Source of the DNA: SZUA-521 sp041738285
GTDB taxonomy: Bacteria > Pseudomonadota > Gammaproteobacteria > Pseudomonadales > Azotimanducaceae
Reading direction: 5' to 3'
DNA: 5,615 nt
NCBI GenBank assembly: GCA_041738285.1
Contig: JBGSQB010000233.1
Location: 1 to 5,615, forward strand
This document shows positions 1 through 5,423 of this stretch, piece by piece (position 1 is the first letter of the stretch; every line of letters begins with the position of its first letter). The position numbers and the translations under genes were made by a program. A model generated the notes under the pieces. That model was not told the DNA's origin and searched no databases. It saw nothing but the letters and a program-made list of their open reading frames with translations.

Positions 1-2
1 GG

Positions 3-656
3 GTGCTGCACCGCGGCGGCGAGCCGCCGGTTCGGTTGGTCGACGACTACGAAACCATCTATACCCTCGAAAAAACCATCACCATCGAGACCCAGCGGCT
101 GCGCGGGGATCTGTTCTTCATTCATGGGGCCGCGGTCGAACTGCACGGTAGCGCCGCACTATTCATCGCCCCCTCGGGCCACGGCAAGTCGACCACGACC
201 TGGGCGCTGATCAACCGTGGGTTCAGCTACATGAGCGACGAGCTCGCGCCCATCGAACTCGCCTCGCTCACGGTGGCGCCGTATCCGCACGCCCTGTGTC
301 TGAAGGCCGAACCGCCTGCACCATTCCTGCTGCCGCCTGCGACCATCAGGACGCGCAGCACGCTGCACGTACCCACCGCCGATATTCCCAGGCTGCAACG
401 CGATCCCGTGCCTGTCCGGGCCATTTTTTTCACGCAGTTCGAGCCCGCTTCGGTGCCTGCAGTGGTGCCCCTCGGAGCCGGTGAGGCAGCCGCCCTGCTC
501 TATCGAAACGGTCTCAATCAGCTCGCCCATGAACGCTCCGGGCTCAAAGCCGCCGCCCAAATCGCGCAAGGGGCGCAGTGCTTCCGGCTCACAACGAACG
601 ACCTCGAAGCGACTTGCGCGCTCGTGCACGCAACCGTCACGTCGATCGCCGGATAG
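3..656 (+). CDS. HPr kinase-like P-loop serine kinase, 5'-truncated by the window edge
   Basis: Only the C-terminal 217 residues or so are visible. The reading frame is open to the window edge, so the GTG at its first codon is probably internal and the N-terminal part is missing. Family members are usually around 300 residues. Seen: an HGAAVELHG strand (41-49) leads into a Walker A loop APSGHGKST (56-64), followed by RGFSYMSDELAPI (72-84). That SDE segment sits where HprK-type kinases carry their acidic metal-binding/catalytic residues. This order (IHGA strand, P-loop, SDE) is typical of the HprK C-terminal domain and of HprK-related kinases found outside the phosphotransferase system, often near PqqD-like proteins and peptide-modification genes. 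The molecule phosphorylated is unknown. A 101-base gap separates it from the next gene on the same strand. The kinase fold is well supported; the substrate and pathway are not. No PqqD homologue is visible in this window, though one could lie upstream. Confidence 0.8.
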   Translation: MLHRGGEPPVRLVDDYETIYTLEKTITIETQRLRGDLFFIHGAAVELHGSAALFIAPSGHGKSTTTWALINRGFSYMSDELAPIELASLTVAPYPHALCLKAEPPAPFLLPPATIRTRSTLHVPTADIPRLQRDPVPVRAIFFTQFEPASVPAVVPLGAGEAAALLYRNGLNQLAHERSGLKAAAQIAQGAQCFRLTTNDLEATCALVHATVTSIAG

Positions 657-745
657 GGCACATCCCCAAGACGTTCCCATTACGTATCCGCGGCAATTCG
701 GCGACGGGAATCCTCTACCCTCACGCTTCCAAGAATACAAACTGC

Positions 746-751
746 GGGGGA
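746..751 (+). promoter_or_regulatory. Ribosome binding site choosing the ATG at 758
   Basis: The purine run GGGGGA lies six bases before the ATG at 758. It supports this start over the upstream in-frame ATG at 578, which lies inside the kinase gene and would add 60 Arg-rich residues that look like an out-of-frame reading of that gene. Confidence 0.5.
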
Positions 752-757
752 AACCAA

Positions 758-961
758 ATGTCAGACGACGACGGCTTCAAAGCGCTTTGGGACACCATCG
801 AGCGCTGCGGGCGCGATCAGCGCGAGTTCCAGATCTCGAGGAGCCAATCAAATCCGCCGTGGGTGACGGTCACGGGCCCGAACCAGACGCGCACCTACCC
901 GCTGGGCCGCGAGGCGCCAGTATTGCTGTCCGCTGAGTTTCGCCACGGAATCTTCGACTAA
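758..961 (+). CDS. Small protein of unknown function, 67 residues
   Basis: I do not recognise this family. The protein begins MSDDDGFKALWDTIERCG, is mostly hydrophilic, and has no signal peptide or membrane segment, so it is probably cytoplasmic. Seen: an acidic N-terminus (residues 3-5 are DDD), a likely amphipathic helix around 6-17, one cysteine (Cys17), and a second half rich in Pro, Thr and Arg (NPPWVTVTGPNQTRTYPLG, 32-50) that reads like beta strands and turns. The start is set by a purine-rich ribosome binding site just upstream. It sits between the HPr kinase-like gene and a gene for a Tat-exported small protein, all on the same strand with short gaps (101 and 48 bases), which suggests one transcript. 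Inference: it may be an accessory or target protein of the neighbouring kinase. Amino-acid composition and context favour a real gene, but no motif proves it. Confidence 0.65.
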   Translation: MSDDDGFKALWDTIERCGRDQREFQISRSQSNPPWVTVTGPNQTRTYPLGREAPVLLSAEFRHGIFD

Positions 962-1009
962 GGGCGGGCGACTCCGCCTGGCACCATACCGATCACCACA
1001 GGAGAGTTC

Positions 1010-1291
1010 ATGAGTACATCCTCACGACGCGGTTTCATGGAACGCGTGGCTTACACCGCCCCGATGGTGGCGACGCTCACCGTGTTGCCAAGCATTGCGT
1101 CCGCGGGCTCTGCCGCCGCCAAAACCAAGTGCAACAACGGCGTCGGCAACGGCGCCGATTGCCTGCCACCCGGTTTGCAGAAGAATGGCAAGACGTTTCT
1201 CGACAATGACGACAACGGCGGCGTACCAGGCAGCCCCCAGAATCAGGGCGGCCACAACAAATCGTCCGAGACCAAGAAGAAATCGAAGTAA
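1010..1291 (+). CDS. Small twin-arginine-exported Asn/Gly-rich protein
   Basis: This 93-residue protein starts at an ATG preceded by AGGAGA five bases away. The N-terminus carries a Tat signal: SRRGFM (5-10) with Arg6-Arg7, then a hydrophobic stretch (about 13-30, VAYTAPMVATLTVLPSIA) and an Ala-rich cleavage region ASAGSAAA (30-37). It should therefore cross the inner membrane through the Tat system. The mature part is only about 55-60 residues: two cysteines ten residues apart (Cys41, Cys51) in KCNNGVGNGADCLPPGL, then GKTFLDNDD (60-68), a turn-rich GGVPGSPQNQGG (70-81), and a Lys-rich tail ending KKKSK. There is no lipobox before Cys41, so it is not an obvious lipoprotein. Small proteins with an RRxF...YxAP...PSxAxAGS-type leader recur in proteobacteria, but I know of no established function. 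Possible roles are a secreted structural peptide or a precursor modified by products of nearby genes; the second is inference. Confidence 0.8.
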   Translation: MSTSSRRGFMERVAYTAPMVATLTVLPSIASAGSAAAKTKCNNGVGNGADCLPPGLQKNGKTFLDNDDNGGVPGSPQNQGGHNKSSETKKKSK

Positions 1292-1298
1292 GGTTTAC

Positions 1299-1322
1299 GT
1301 GGCGCGGCGCCAGCCGCGCCAC
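1299..1322. terminator. Strong hairpin between convergent genes, probable bidirectional terminator
   Basis: A perfect 10-bp stem (GTGGCGCGGC pairing with GCCGCGCCAC) closes a GCCA loop. It starts seven bases after the stop of the Tat-exported protein gene and lies about 55 bases beyond the stop of the convergent transporter gene. Neither side has a clean T tract, so it is not a textbook intrinsic terminator, but its position and stability suggest that it ends or protects transcripts from both directions. Confidence 0.6.
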
Positions 1323-1377
1323 ATCTTCCCAGCCCTCAGCCTCCCAGCGCATAGTCAGCAGAACGCTGACCTGGCCT

Positions 1378-2160
1378 TTAGAACACCAGCCGCACGCCCA
1401 CCAGCACCAGCACCACACCGATCAAGCTGCGCAGCAGCCCATCGGATGCGCGGGTCGCCATCCAACTGCCGATCACAATGCCGGGGATGGAGCCCATCAG
1501 CAGCAGCCCCAGCAGATTGAAGTCGACATTGCCGAGCGTGAGATGGCCCATACCGGCCACGAGCGCAAGCGGAATGGCGTGGGCAATATCGGTCGCTACC
1601 AAGCGCACGGGGGTCAGCCGATAGGGATACAGATAGGTGAGCACCGCCGCGCCAAGCGCCCCGGCACCGATCGACGTGAGCGTGACCAGTGCACCGATCA
1701 CCGCGCCGGCGATGATCGTCAACGCAGGTTGCGCGCTGCGGAACTGACTCGGCTTGTTGGTGCGCTTCTGGGCGCCGATACGATGCAAGACCGCCCGCGC
1801 GAGTTGCGCGATACCCGTCACGACCAGCGCCGATGCGAGCACGATCACGATCAACTCGTCCTCGAGTCGACCGATCCAGTCGAATCGCAGCACGAGTAGC
1901 GTGAGCAGCGATGCCGGAATGCTGCCGTACAGCAGGCGCCGCATCACCAGCCAATCGATGGTGTTCTTGAAACTGTGTCCGACCACGGCCACCGACTTGG
2001 TGATGGCCGCGAACAGCAGGTCGGTGCCCACCGCGGTCTGCGGCGCCACTGCGAACACCAGCAGCAGGATCGGCGTCATCAATGCGCCGCCGCCGACACC
2101 GGTCAGGCCCACGACGACGCCGACCAGGAATCCCGATAGGGACAGCGCGTACTCGGTCAC
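1378..2160 (-). CDS. TauE/SafE-family (TSUP) sulfur-anion transporter
   Basis: This 260-residue integral membrane protein has the family's internal duplication. The first half carries GLTGVGGGALMTPIL (19-33) and GTDLLFAAITK (45-55). The second half carries the matching LTSIGAGALGAAVLTYL (161-177) and ATDIAHAIPLALVAGMGH (189-206). About seven to eight hydrophobic segments are evident, and length is normal for the family. The ATG is preceded by GGGAG five bases away. TSUP proteins move sulfite, sulfate, sulfoacetate or other organosulfur anions across the inner membrane. The position downstream of cysD and cysNC on the same strand suggests sulfate uptake or sulfite export linked to sulfate activation; substrate and direction cannot be read from the sequence. 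The gene is separated from cysNC by a 271-base gap filled with a repeat element, so it may be only partly co-transcribed with cysNC or have its own promoter. Confidence 0.88.
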   Translation of the reverse strand: MTEYALSLSGFLVGVVVGLTGVGGGALMTPILLLVFAVAPQTAVGTDLLFAAITKSVAVVGHSFKNTIDWLVMRRLLYGSIPASLLTLLVLRFDWIGRLEDELIVIVLASALVVTGIAQLARAVLHRIGAQKRTNKPSQFRSAQPALTIIAGAVIGALVTLTSIGAGALGAAVLTYLYPYRLTPVRLVATDIAHAIPLALVAGMGHLTLGNVDFNLLGLLLMGSIPGIVIGSWMATRASDGLLRSLIGVVLVLVGVRLVF

Positions 2161-2241
2161 AGATACTCCCGGACTCAGCTACCGCGGCAAACGCGAGCAG
2201 CGATCACCCAGTGTTGTGCGCCGCAATCAATGGCGCTTTCA

Positions 2242-2338
2242 GAGTTCAGGCAAACGCGCCGGACAAGGCGCGTTCCGCAGGGAATGTCGAGCACATTGCC
2301 AAGGGACGCAACGCAGTCGGGCACGTTTGCCTGAGCTC
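2242..2338. repeat. 97-nt imperfect palindrome nested in the repeat element
   Basis: The segment is nearly self-complementary about position 2290. Bases 2242-2264 pair with 2316-2338 with two mismatches and one G-T wobble. An inner block, 2270-2276, pairs with 2303-2309. The tip is AATGT (2283-2287) and ACATT (2293-2297) around a five-base loop. The outermost arms share the core CAGGCAAACG and its complement. In RNA from either strand this would fold into a long interrupted stem. A transcript running from cysNC into the transporter gene would carry it, so it could affect mRNA stability or attenuate transcription. Confidence 0.7.
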
Positions 2339-2354
2339 CCGGAGGGCGTGCCTT

Positions 2355-2397
2355 GGCGGGGGGATCGCTGCGTTGTACGCCGTGCGATAGCCCCGCC
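2355..2397. repeat. GC-rich hairpin near the cysNC side of the repeat element
   Basis: GGCGGGG (2355-2361) pairs with CCCCGCC (2391-2397), and inside it ATCGC (2364-2368) pairs with GCGAT (2384-2388). It begins about 35 bases beyond the cysNC stop on the minus strand. No T tract follows on that strand, so it is better described as a structural part of the element than as a proven terminator. Confidence 0.5.
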
Positions 2398-2431
2398 ACG
2401 TCACGCTGAATGTGCAATTGATTGCGGCGCA

Positions 2432-4333
2432 CTACACTAGCAAGCCGCGTCGGGTCAACTCGTTCAGTATCGACTCGACCGCCTCTTCCGCCGACAACGT
2501 CGTGGTGTCGACCCGGAATTCAGGATGCTCCGGTGCCTCGTACGGCGAGTCGATGCCGGTGAAGTTCGATATCTCACCACGACGCGCCTTGCGATACAGA
2601 CCCTTCGGATCACGCGATTCGGCGACCGCCAGCGGCGTGTCCATGAACACTTCGATGAACTCGCCGTCTTCCATCAGGTCGCGCGCCATCCTGCGTTCAC
2701 TGCGGAACGGAGAGATGAACGACACCAACGTGATCAGACCGGCATCGACCATGAGCTTGGCGACCTCGGCAACGCGCCGGATGTTCTCCACACGATCCGA
2801 ATCCTTGAAGCCGAGGTCCTTGTTGAGACCGTGGCGGACGTTGTCGCCATCGAGCAGATAGGAGTGGCGGCCCATCGCAAACAGCCGCTTCTCGAGCAGA
2901 TTGGCGACGGTCGACTTGCCGGAACCGGACAGCCCGGTGAACCACAACACGCAGGGCTTCTGATTCTTCTGCGCGGCATGTGCGCGCTTGTTGACATCGA
3001 TTGCCTGCCAGTGAACGTTCTGCGAACGACGCAAGGCAAAGTGGATCAGCCCCGCCCCGACCGTGTTGTTGGTCAACCGATCGATGAGAATGAATCCGCC
3101 CATGTGCGGGTTGACGTCATACGGATCGAACGCGATCGCGCGATCGAGCTCGATGCCACAGACACCGATTTCGTTGAGTTCGAGATGGTTGGCTGCGATT
3201 TCTTCGAGTGTGTTGACGTTGACCTTGTATTTGATCGGCGAAATCGTCGCCGTCACCGTGCGCGCGCCGATCTTGAGCAGATATGAGCGCCCGCGCATCA
3301 TCGGCTGCTCGTGCATCCAGACGATGGTGCCTTCGAACTGATCGGCGACCTCGGCGGGTGCGTCTGCCGCGCAGATCACATCGCCACGGGAAATGTCGAC
3401 TTCGTCGGTGAGCGTCAGAGTGACCGACTGGCCGGCAACGGCGACGTCATCACCATCGCAGGAGACGATATCGGCAATGTGGGTCGTTCGACCCGACGGC
3501 AACACGCGCACGAGATCGCCGCGCTGTACGGCGCCGGAAACGATCAGCCCCGCATAGCCTCGAAAGTCCGAGTTCGGGCGATTGACCCACTGCACCGCCA
3601 TGCGAAAGCTCGCGCCGGCAAGACGATCGATGTCCACATCGATGGAATCCAGATACTGCATGAGCGTCGGGCCGTGGTACCACGGCATCTGCTCGCTCGC
3701 GGTGGTGACGTTGTCACCCTTGAGAGCCGACAGCGGAATGCAGGTGATTTCCTCGATGCCGAGGCGCGCCGCGAAATTTCGATAGTCTTGCTCGAGCTTT
3801 TCGAACTGGGCCTGTGAATAGTTGACGAGATCCATCTTGTTGACCGCCAGCACCACGTGACGAATGCCGATCAGCGAGACGAGATAAGAGTGACGTCGCG
3901 TTTGGGTGAGAATGCCCTTGCGCGCGTCGAGCAGAATGATCGCGGCATCCGCGGTCGAGGCGCCGGTGACCATGTTGCGCGTGTATTGCTCGTGCCCCGG
4001 CGTATCGGCCACGATGAATTTGCGCGTCGGCGACGAGAAGTAGCGATAGGCAACGTCGATGGTGATGCCTTGTTCGCGCTCCGCGGTGAGCCCGTCGAGC
4101 AACAGCGCAAAGTCGAGATCGTCACCTTGGGTGCCTGACTTCCTGGAGTCCACCGCCAACGTGTCGATCTGGTCTTCGAACAGCGAGCCGGACGCATACA
4201 GCAGTCGGCCGATGAGTGTGCTCTTGCCGTCGTCGACGCTGCCGCATGTCAGAAAGCGCAACAGTCCCTTTTGCTGCACGGCATCGGGCTGCGGCTCCGC
4301 CACAACCGCGGGCTGCTTCATCGCTGTGCTCAT
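2432..4333 (-). CDS. cysNC: Bifunctional sulfate adenylyltransferase subunit 1 / adenylylsulfate kinase
   Basis: A 633-residue fusion, normal in length for CysNC. The N-terminal CysN part is the GTPase subunit of ATP sulfurylase, coupling GTP hydrolysis to formation of adenylylsulfate (APS) from ATP and sulfate. It shows GSVDDGKST (31-39, G1), DTPGH (110-114, G3), NKMD (165-168, G4) and SALK (202-205, G5), followed by elongation-factor-like beta-barrel domains to about 440. The C-terminal CysC part is APS kinase, making PAPS: GLSGSGKST (467-475, Walker A), LDGDNVRHGL (494-503), FISPFRSER (539-547, where Ser540 matches the phosphorylated serine of CysC) and DPKGLYRKARRGEI (575-588). All key motifs are intact. 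The start ATG overlaps the cysD stop as TGATG and has AGAGGGA eight bases upstream; an in-frame ATG 53 codons earlier lies inside cysD and is rejected. The enzyme acts in the cytoplasm with CysD. Oddity: the last codon and the stop fall inside a terminal repeat of the adjacent element. Confidence 0.97.
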   Translation of the reverse strand: MSTAMKQPAVVAEPQPDAVQQKGLLRFLTCGSVDDGKSTLIGRLLYASGSLFEDQIDTLAVDSRKSGTQGDDLDFALLLDGLTAEREQGITIDVAYRYFSSPTRKFIVADTPGHEQYTRNMVTGASTADAAIILLDARKGILTQTRRHSYLVSLIGIRHVVLAVNKMDLVNYSQAQFEKLEQDYRNFAARLGIEEITCIPLSALKGDNVTTASEQMPWYHGPTLMQYLDSIDVDIDRLAGASFRMAVQWVNRPNSDFRGYAGLIVSGAVQRGDLVRVLPSGRTTHIADIVSCDGDDVAVAGQSVTLTLTDEVDISRGDVICAADAPAEVADQFEGTIVWMHEQPMMRGRSYLLKIGARTVTATISPIKYKVNVNTLEEIAANHLELNEIGVCGIELDRAIAFDPYDVNPHMGGFILIDRLTNNTVGAGLIHFALRRSQNVHWQAIDVNKRAHAAQKNQKPCVLWFTGLSGSGKSTVANLLEKRLFAMGRHSYLLDGDNVRHGLNKDLGFKDSDRVENIRRVAEVAKLMVDAGLITLVSFISPFRSERRMARDLMEDGEFIEVFMDTPLAVAESRDPKGLYRKARRGEISNFTGIDSPYEAPEHPEFRVDTTTLSAEEAVESILNELTRRGLLV

Positions 4334-5250
4334 CAGAAGTATCCCTCTTGTTTTTTCTTTTCCATCGAGCCGGCTGAGTCGGTGTCGATGACGCGCCCTT
4401 GACGTTCGGAGGTGCGCGACGCCAGCGTTTCCTCGATCACGAGATCCAGCGTGTCGGCATCCGATTCCACGGCGGCCGTGAGCGGGTAGCATCCCAGCGT
4501 TCGGAAACGCACTTTCAGCATCTGCGGTTGTTCGCCTGGCGCGAGCGGCATGCGGTCATCGTCCACCATGATCAGCACGCCGTCACGGCGCACCACCGGC
4601 CGCGGTTTGGCGAGGTACAGCGACACGATCGGGATGCGTTCCTGCTGTATGTATTGCCACACATCGCGCTCGGTCCAGTTCGACAGCGGAAACACGCGAA
4701 TCGATTCGCCCTTGCTCTTGCGCGTGTTGTACAGCTGCCACAGCTCCGGTCGCTGGTTCTTGGGATCCCAGCGGTGTTGTGTGCTCCTGAAGGAAAATAC
4801 CCGTTCCTTGGCGCGCGACTTCTCTTCGTCTCGCCGTGCGCCCCCGAACGCGGCATCGAACTTGTAATGATCCAACGCCTGCTTGAGGCCCTGGGTCTTC
4901 ATGATATCGGTGTGCATCGCCGACCCGTGGGTGAACGGGCTGATGTCCATCGCCAGCCCGTCCGGGTTCTGATGCACGATCAGGTCCATGCCCAGGCGCT
5001 TGGCGGTCGCATCGCGAAAAGCGTACATCTCGCGGAACTTCCACGTGGTGTCGACGTGAAGCAGCGGAAATGGTGGCGGCGAGGGGTCAAATGCCTTCAT
5101 GGCCAAGTGCAGCATGACCGAGCTGTCCTTGCCCACCGAGTACATCATGACGGGATTGTCGGCCTCGGCGACGACCTCGCGCATGATGTGAATGCTCTCG
5201 GATTCCAGACGCTCGAGATGGGTCAGTGACTTGTGGCGTTTCGCGTGCAT
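4333..5250 (-). CDS. cysD: Sulfate adenylyltransferase subunit 2 (ATP sulfurylase catalytic subunit)
   Basis: This 305-residue protein is full length for CysD (about 300). It catalyses attack of sulfate on ATP to give APS and pyrophosphate, working in the cytoplasm as a complex with CysN. Seen: the family's N-terminal LTHLERLESESIHIMREV (9-26); the PP-loop nucleotide-binding motif SVGKDSSVMLHLA (38-50); HVDTTWKFREMY (65-76); FGGARRDEEKSRAKER (135-150); PLSNWTERDVWQYI (188-201); RTLGCYPLT (250-258); and the conserved C-terminal block SERQGRVIDTDSAGSMEKKK (281-300) ending in EGYF. The ATG has GAGGG six bases upstream. It is the first gene of the cysD-cysNC pair and overlaps cysNC by one base. 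The 155 bases upstream hold no promoter I can call with confidence, so it may have its own promoter there or be read through from the glycosyltransferase gene. Confidence 0.97.
   Translation of the reverse strand: MHAKRHKSLTHLERLESESIHIMREVVAEADNPVMMYSVGKDSSVMLHLAMKAFDPSPPPFPLLHVDTTWKFREMYAFRDATAKRLGMDLIVHQNPDGLAMDISPFTHGSAMHTDIMKTQGLKQALDHYKFDAAFGGARRDEEKSRAKERVFSFRSTQHRWDPKNQRPELWQLYNTRKSKGESIRVFPLSNWTERDVWQYIQQERIPIVSLYLAKPRPVVRRDGVLIMVDDDRMPLAPGEQPQMLKVRFRTLGCYPLTAAVESDADTLDLVIEETLASRTSERQGRVIDTDSAGSMEKKKQEGYF
4342..4348 (-). promoter_or_regulatory. cysNC ribosome binding site inside the cysD 3' end
   Basis: On the minus strand AGAGGGA lies eight bases before the cysNC ATG and within the last codons of cysD. 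With the one-base TGATG overlap it fixes the start and suggests that cysNC translation is coupled to cysD, which suits two subunits of one enzyme. Confidence 0.7.
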
Positions 5251-5342
5251 TCCGAGCCCTCGTGTGGAGGCGCCAATGTACAGATGAAGGCGACCGCGTG
5301 ATGGACCGGATTGCGTGCCGATTGTGAGTGATATGCGAATGA

Positions 5343-5367
5343 CCCCGCCGAGCGACCCGCTCCGGGG
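5343..5367. terminator. Hairpin between the glycosyltransferase gene and cysD
   Basis: GAGCG (5350-5354) and CGCTC (5358-5362) pair around an ACC loop, and CCCCG (5343-5347) pairs with CGGGG (5363-5367) beyond a two-base bulge. It lies about 40 bases past the glycosyltransferase stop on the minus strand. No T tract follows, so terminator activity is only plausible; it could also be part of the cysD leader RNA. Confidence 0.35.
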
Positions 5368-5423
5368 CGAGTTACCAGCTCCGGGGCTAGTTACCAGCTC
5401 CGGGGCTAGTTTCCCGGGGCGAG
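5358..5423. repeat. Tandem 19-bp repeat at the end of the glycosyltransferase gene
   Basis: Read on the minus strand, CTAGCCCCGGAGCTGGTAA occurs twice in perfect tandem (5391-5409 and 5372-5390). Shortened, diverged copies flank these: CTCGCCCCGGGAAA at 5410-5423 and CTCGCCCCGGAGCGG at 5357-5371. The first flanking copy encodes the last residues (LAPGN) of the glycosyltransferase, and the gene's TAG stop uses the start of the first full unit. This looks like local duplication beginning at the 3' end of the gene. Confidence 0.8.

Larger units (their letters stand above)
2210..2438. mobile_element. MITE-like element with terminal inverted repeats and no coding capacity
   Basis: A 229-base stretch fills most of the gap between cysNC and the transporter gene. 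Its ends, 2210-2231 and 2417-2438, are inverted copies matching at 21 of 22 positions; the shared core reads GTGCGCCGCAATCAAT on one side. Weaker matching continues inward to about 2245 and 2403 (roughly 31 of 36 positions overall). Between the ends are a long palindrome and a second hairpin. No plausible protein is encoded, so if it moves it would depend on a transposase elsewhere. I see no clear target-site duplication. The right repeat overlaps the last two codons and the stop of cysNC, which suggests that insertion supplied the present C-terminus. It could instead be a non-mobile intergenic repeat family of the REP/ERIC type. Confidence 0.6.

Noticed and set aside
14..29. Perfect 7-bp hairpin CGGCGGC-GA-GCCGCCG
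   Set aside because: It lies inside the kinase reading frame and is expected by chance in GC-rich coding sequence.
159..740. 193-codon open frame on the minus strand
   Set aside because: It is antisense to the HPr kinase-like gene and reads as low-complexity Arg/Gly-rich sequence.
578..757. Longer start for the 67-residue protein
   Set aside because: The first 60 residues would overlap the kinase gene and are Arg-rich shadow sequence; the ATG at 758 has the better ribosome binding site.
1127..1135. Lipoprotein attachment at Cys41 of the Tat-exported protein
   Set aside because: The residues before it (AAAKTKC) do not fit a lipobox, and lysines directly precede the cysteine.
2525..3286. 253-codon open frame on the plus strand
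   Set aside because: It lies wholly antisense to cysNC, whose motifs are intact, and its product is Arg/Asp/Glu-rich with no domain; it is a by-product of high-GC codon usage.
4334..4492. 53-codon N-terminal extension of cysNC
   Set aside because: It overlaps cysD out of frame, is Arg/His-rich and unlike CysN. The ATG at 4333 has a good ribosome binding site and the usual TGATG overlap.
4399..5229. 276-codon open frame on the plus strand
   Set aside because: It is antisense to cysD, His/Arg-rich and without recognisable motifs, so it is a shadow frame.
5357..5423. CRISPR array
   Set aside because: The 19-bp units are directly adjacent with no unique spacers, so this is a simple tandem repeat.
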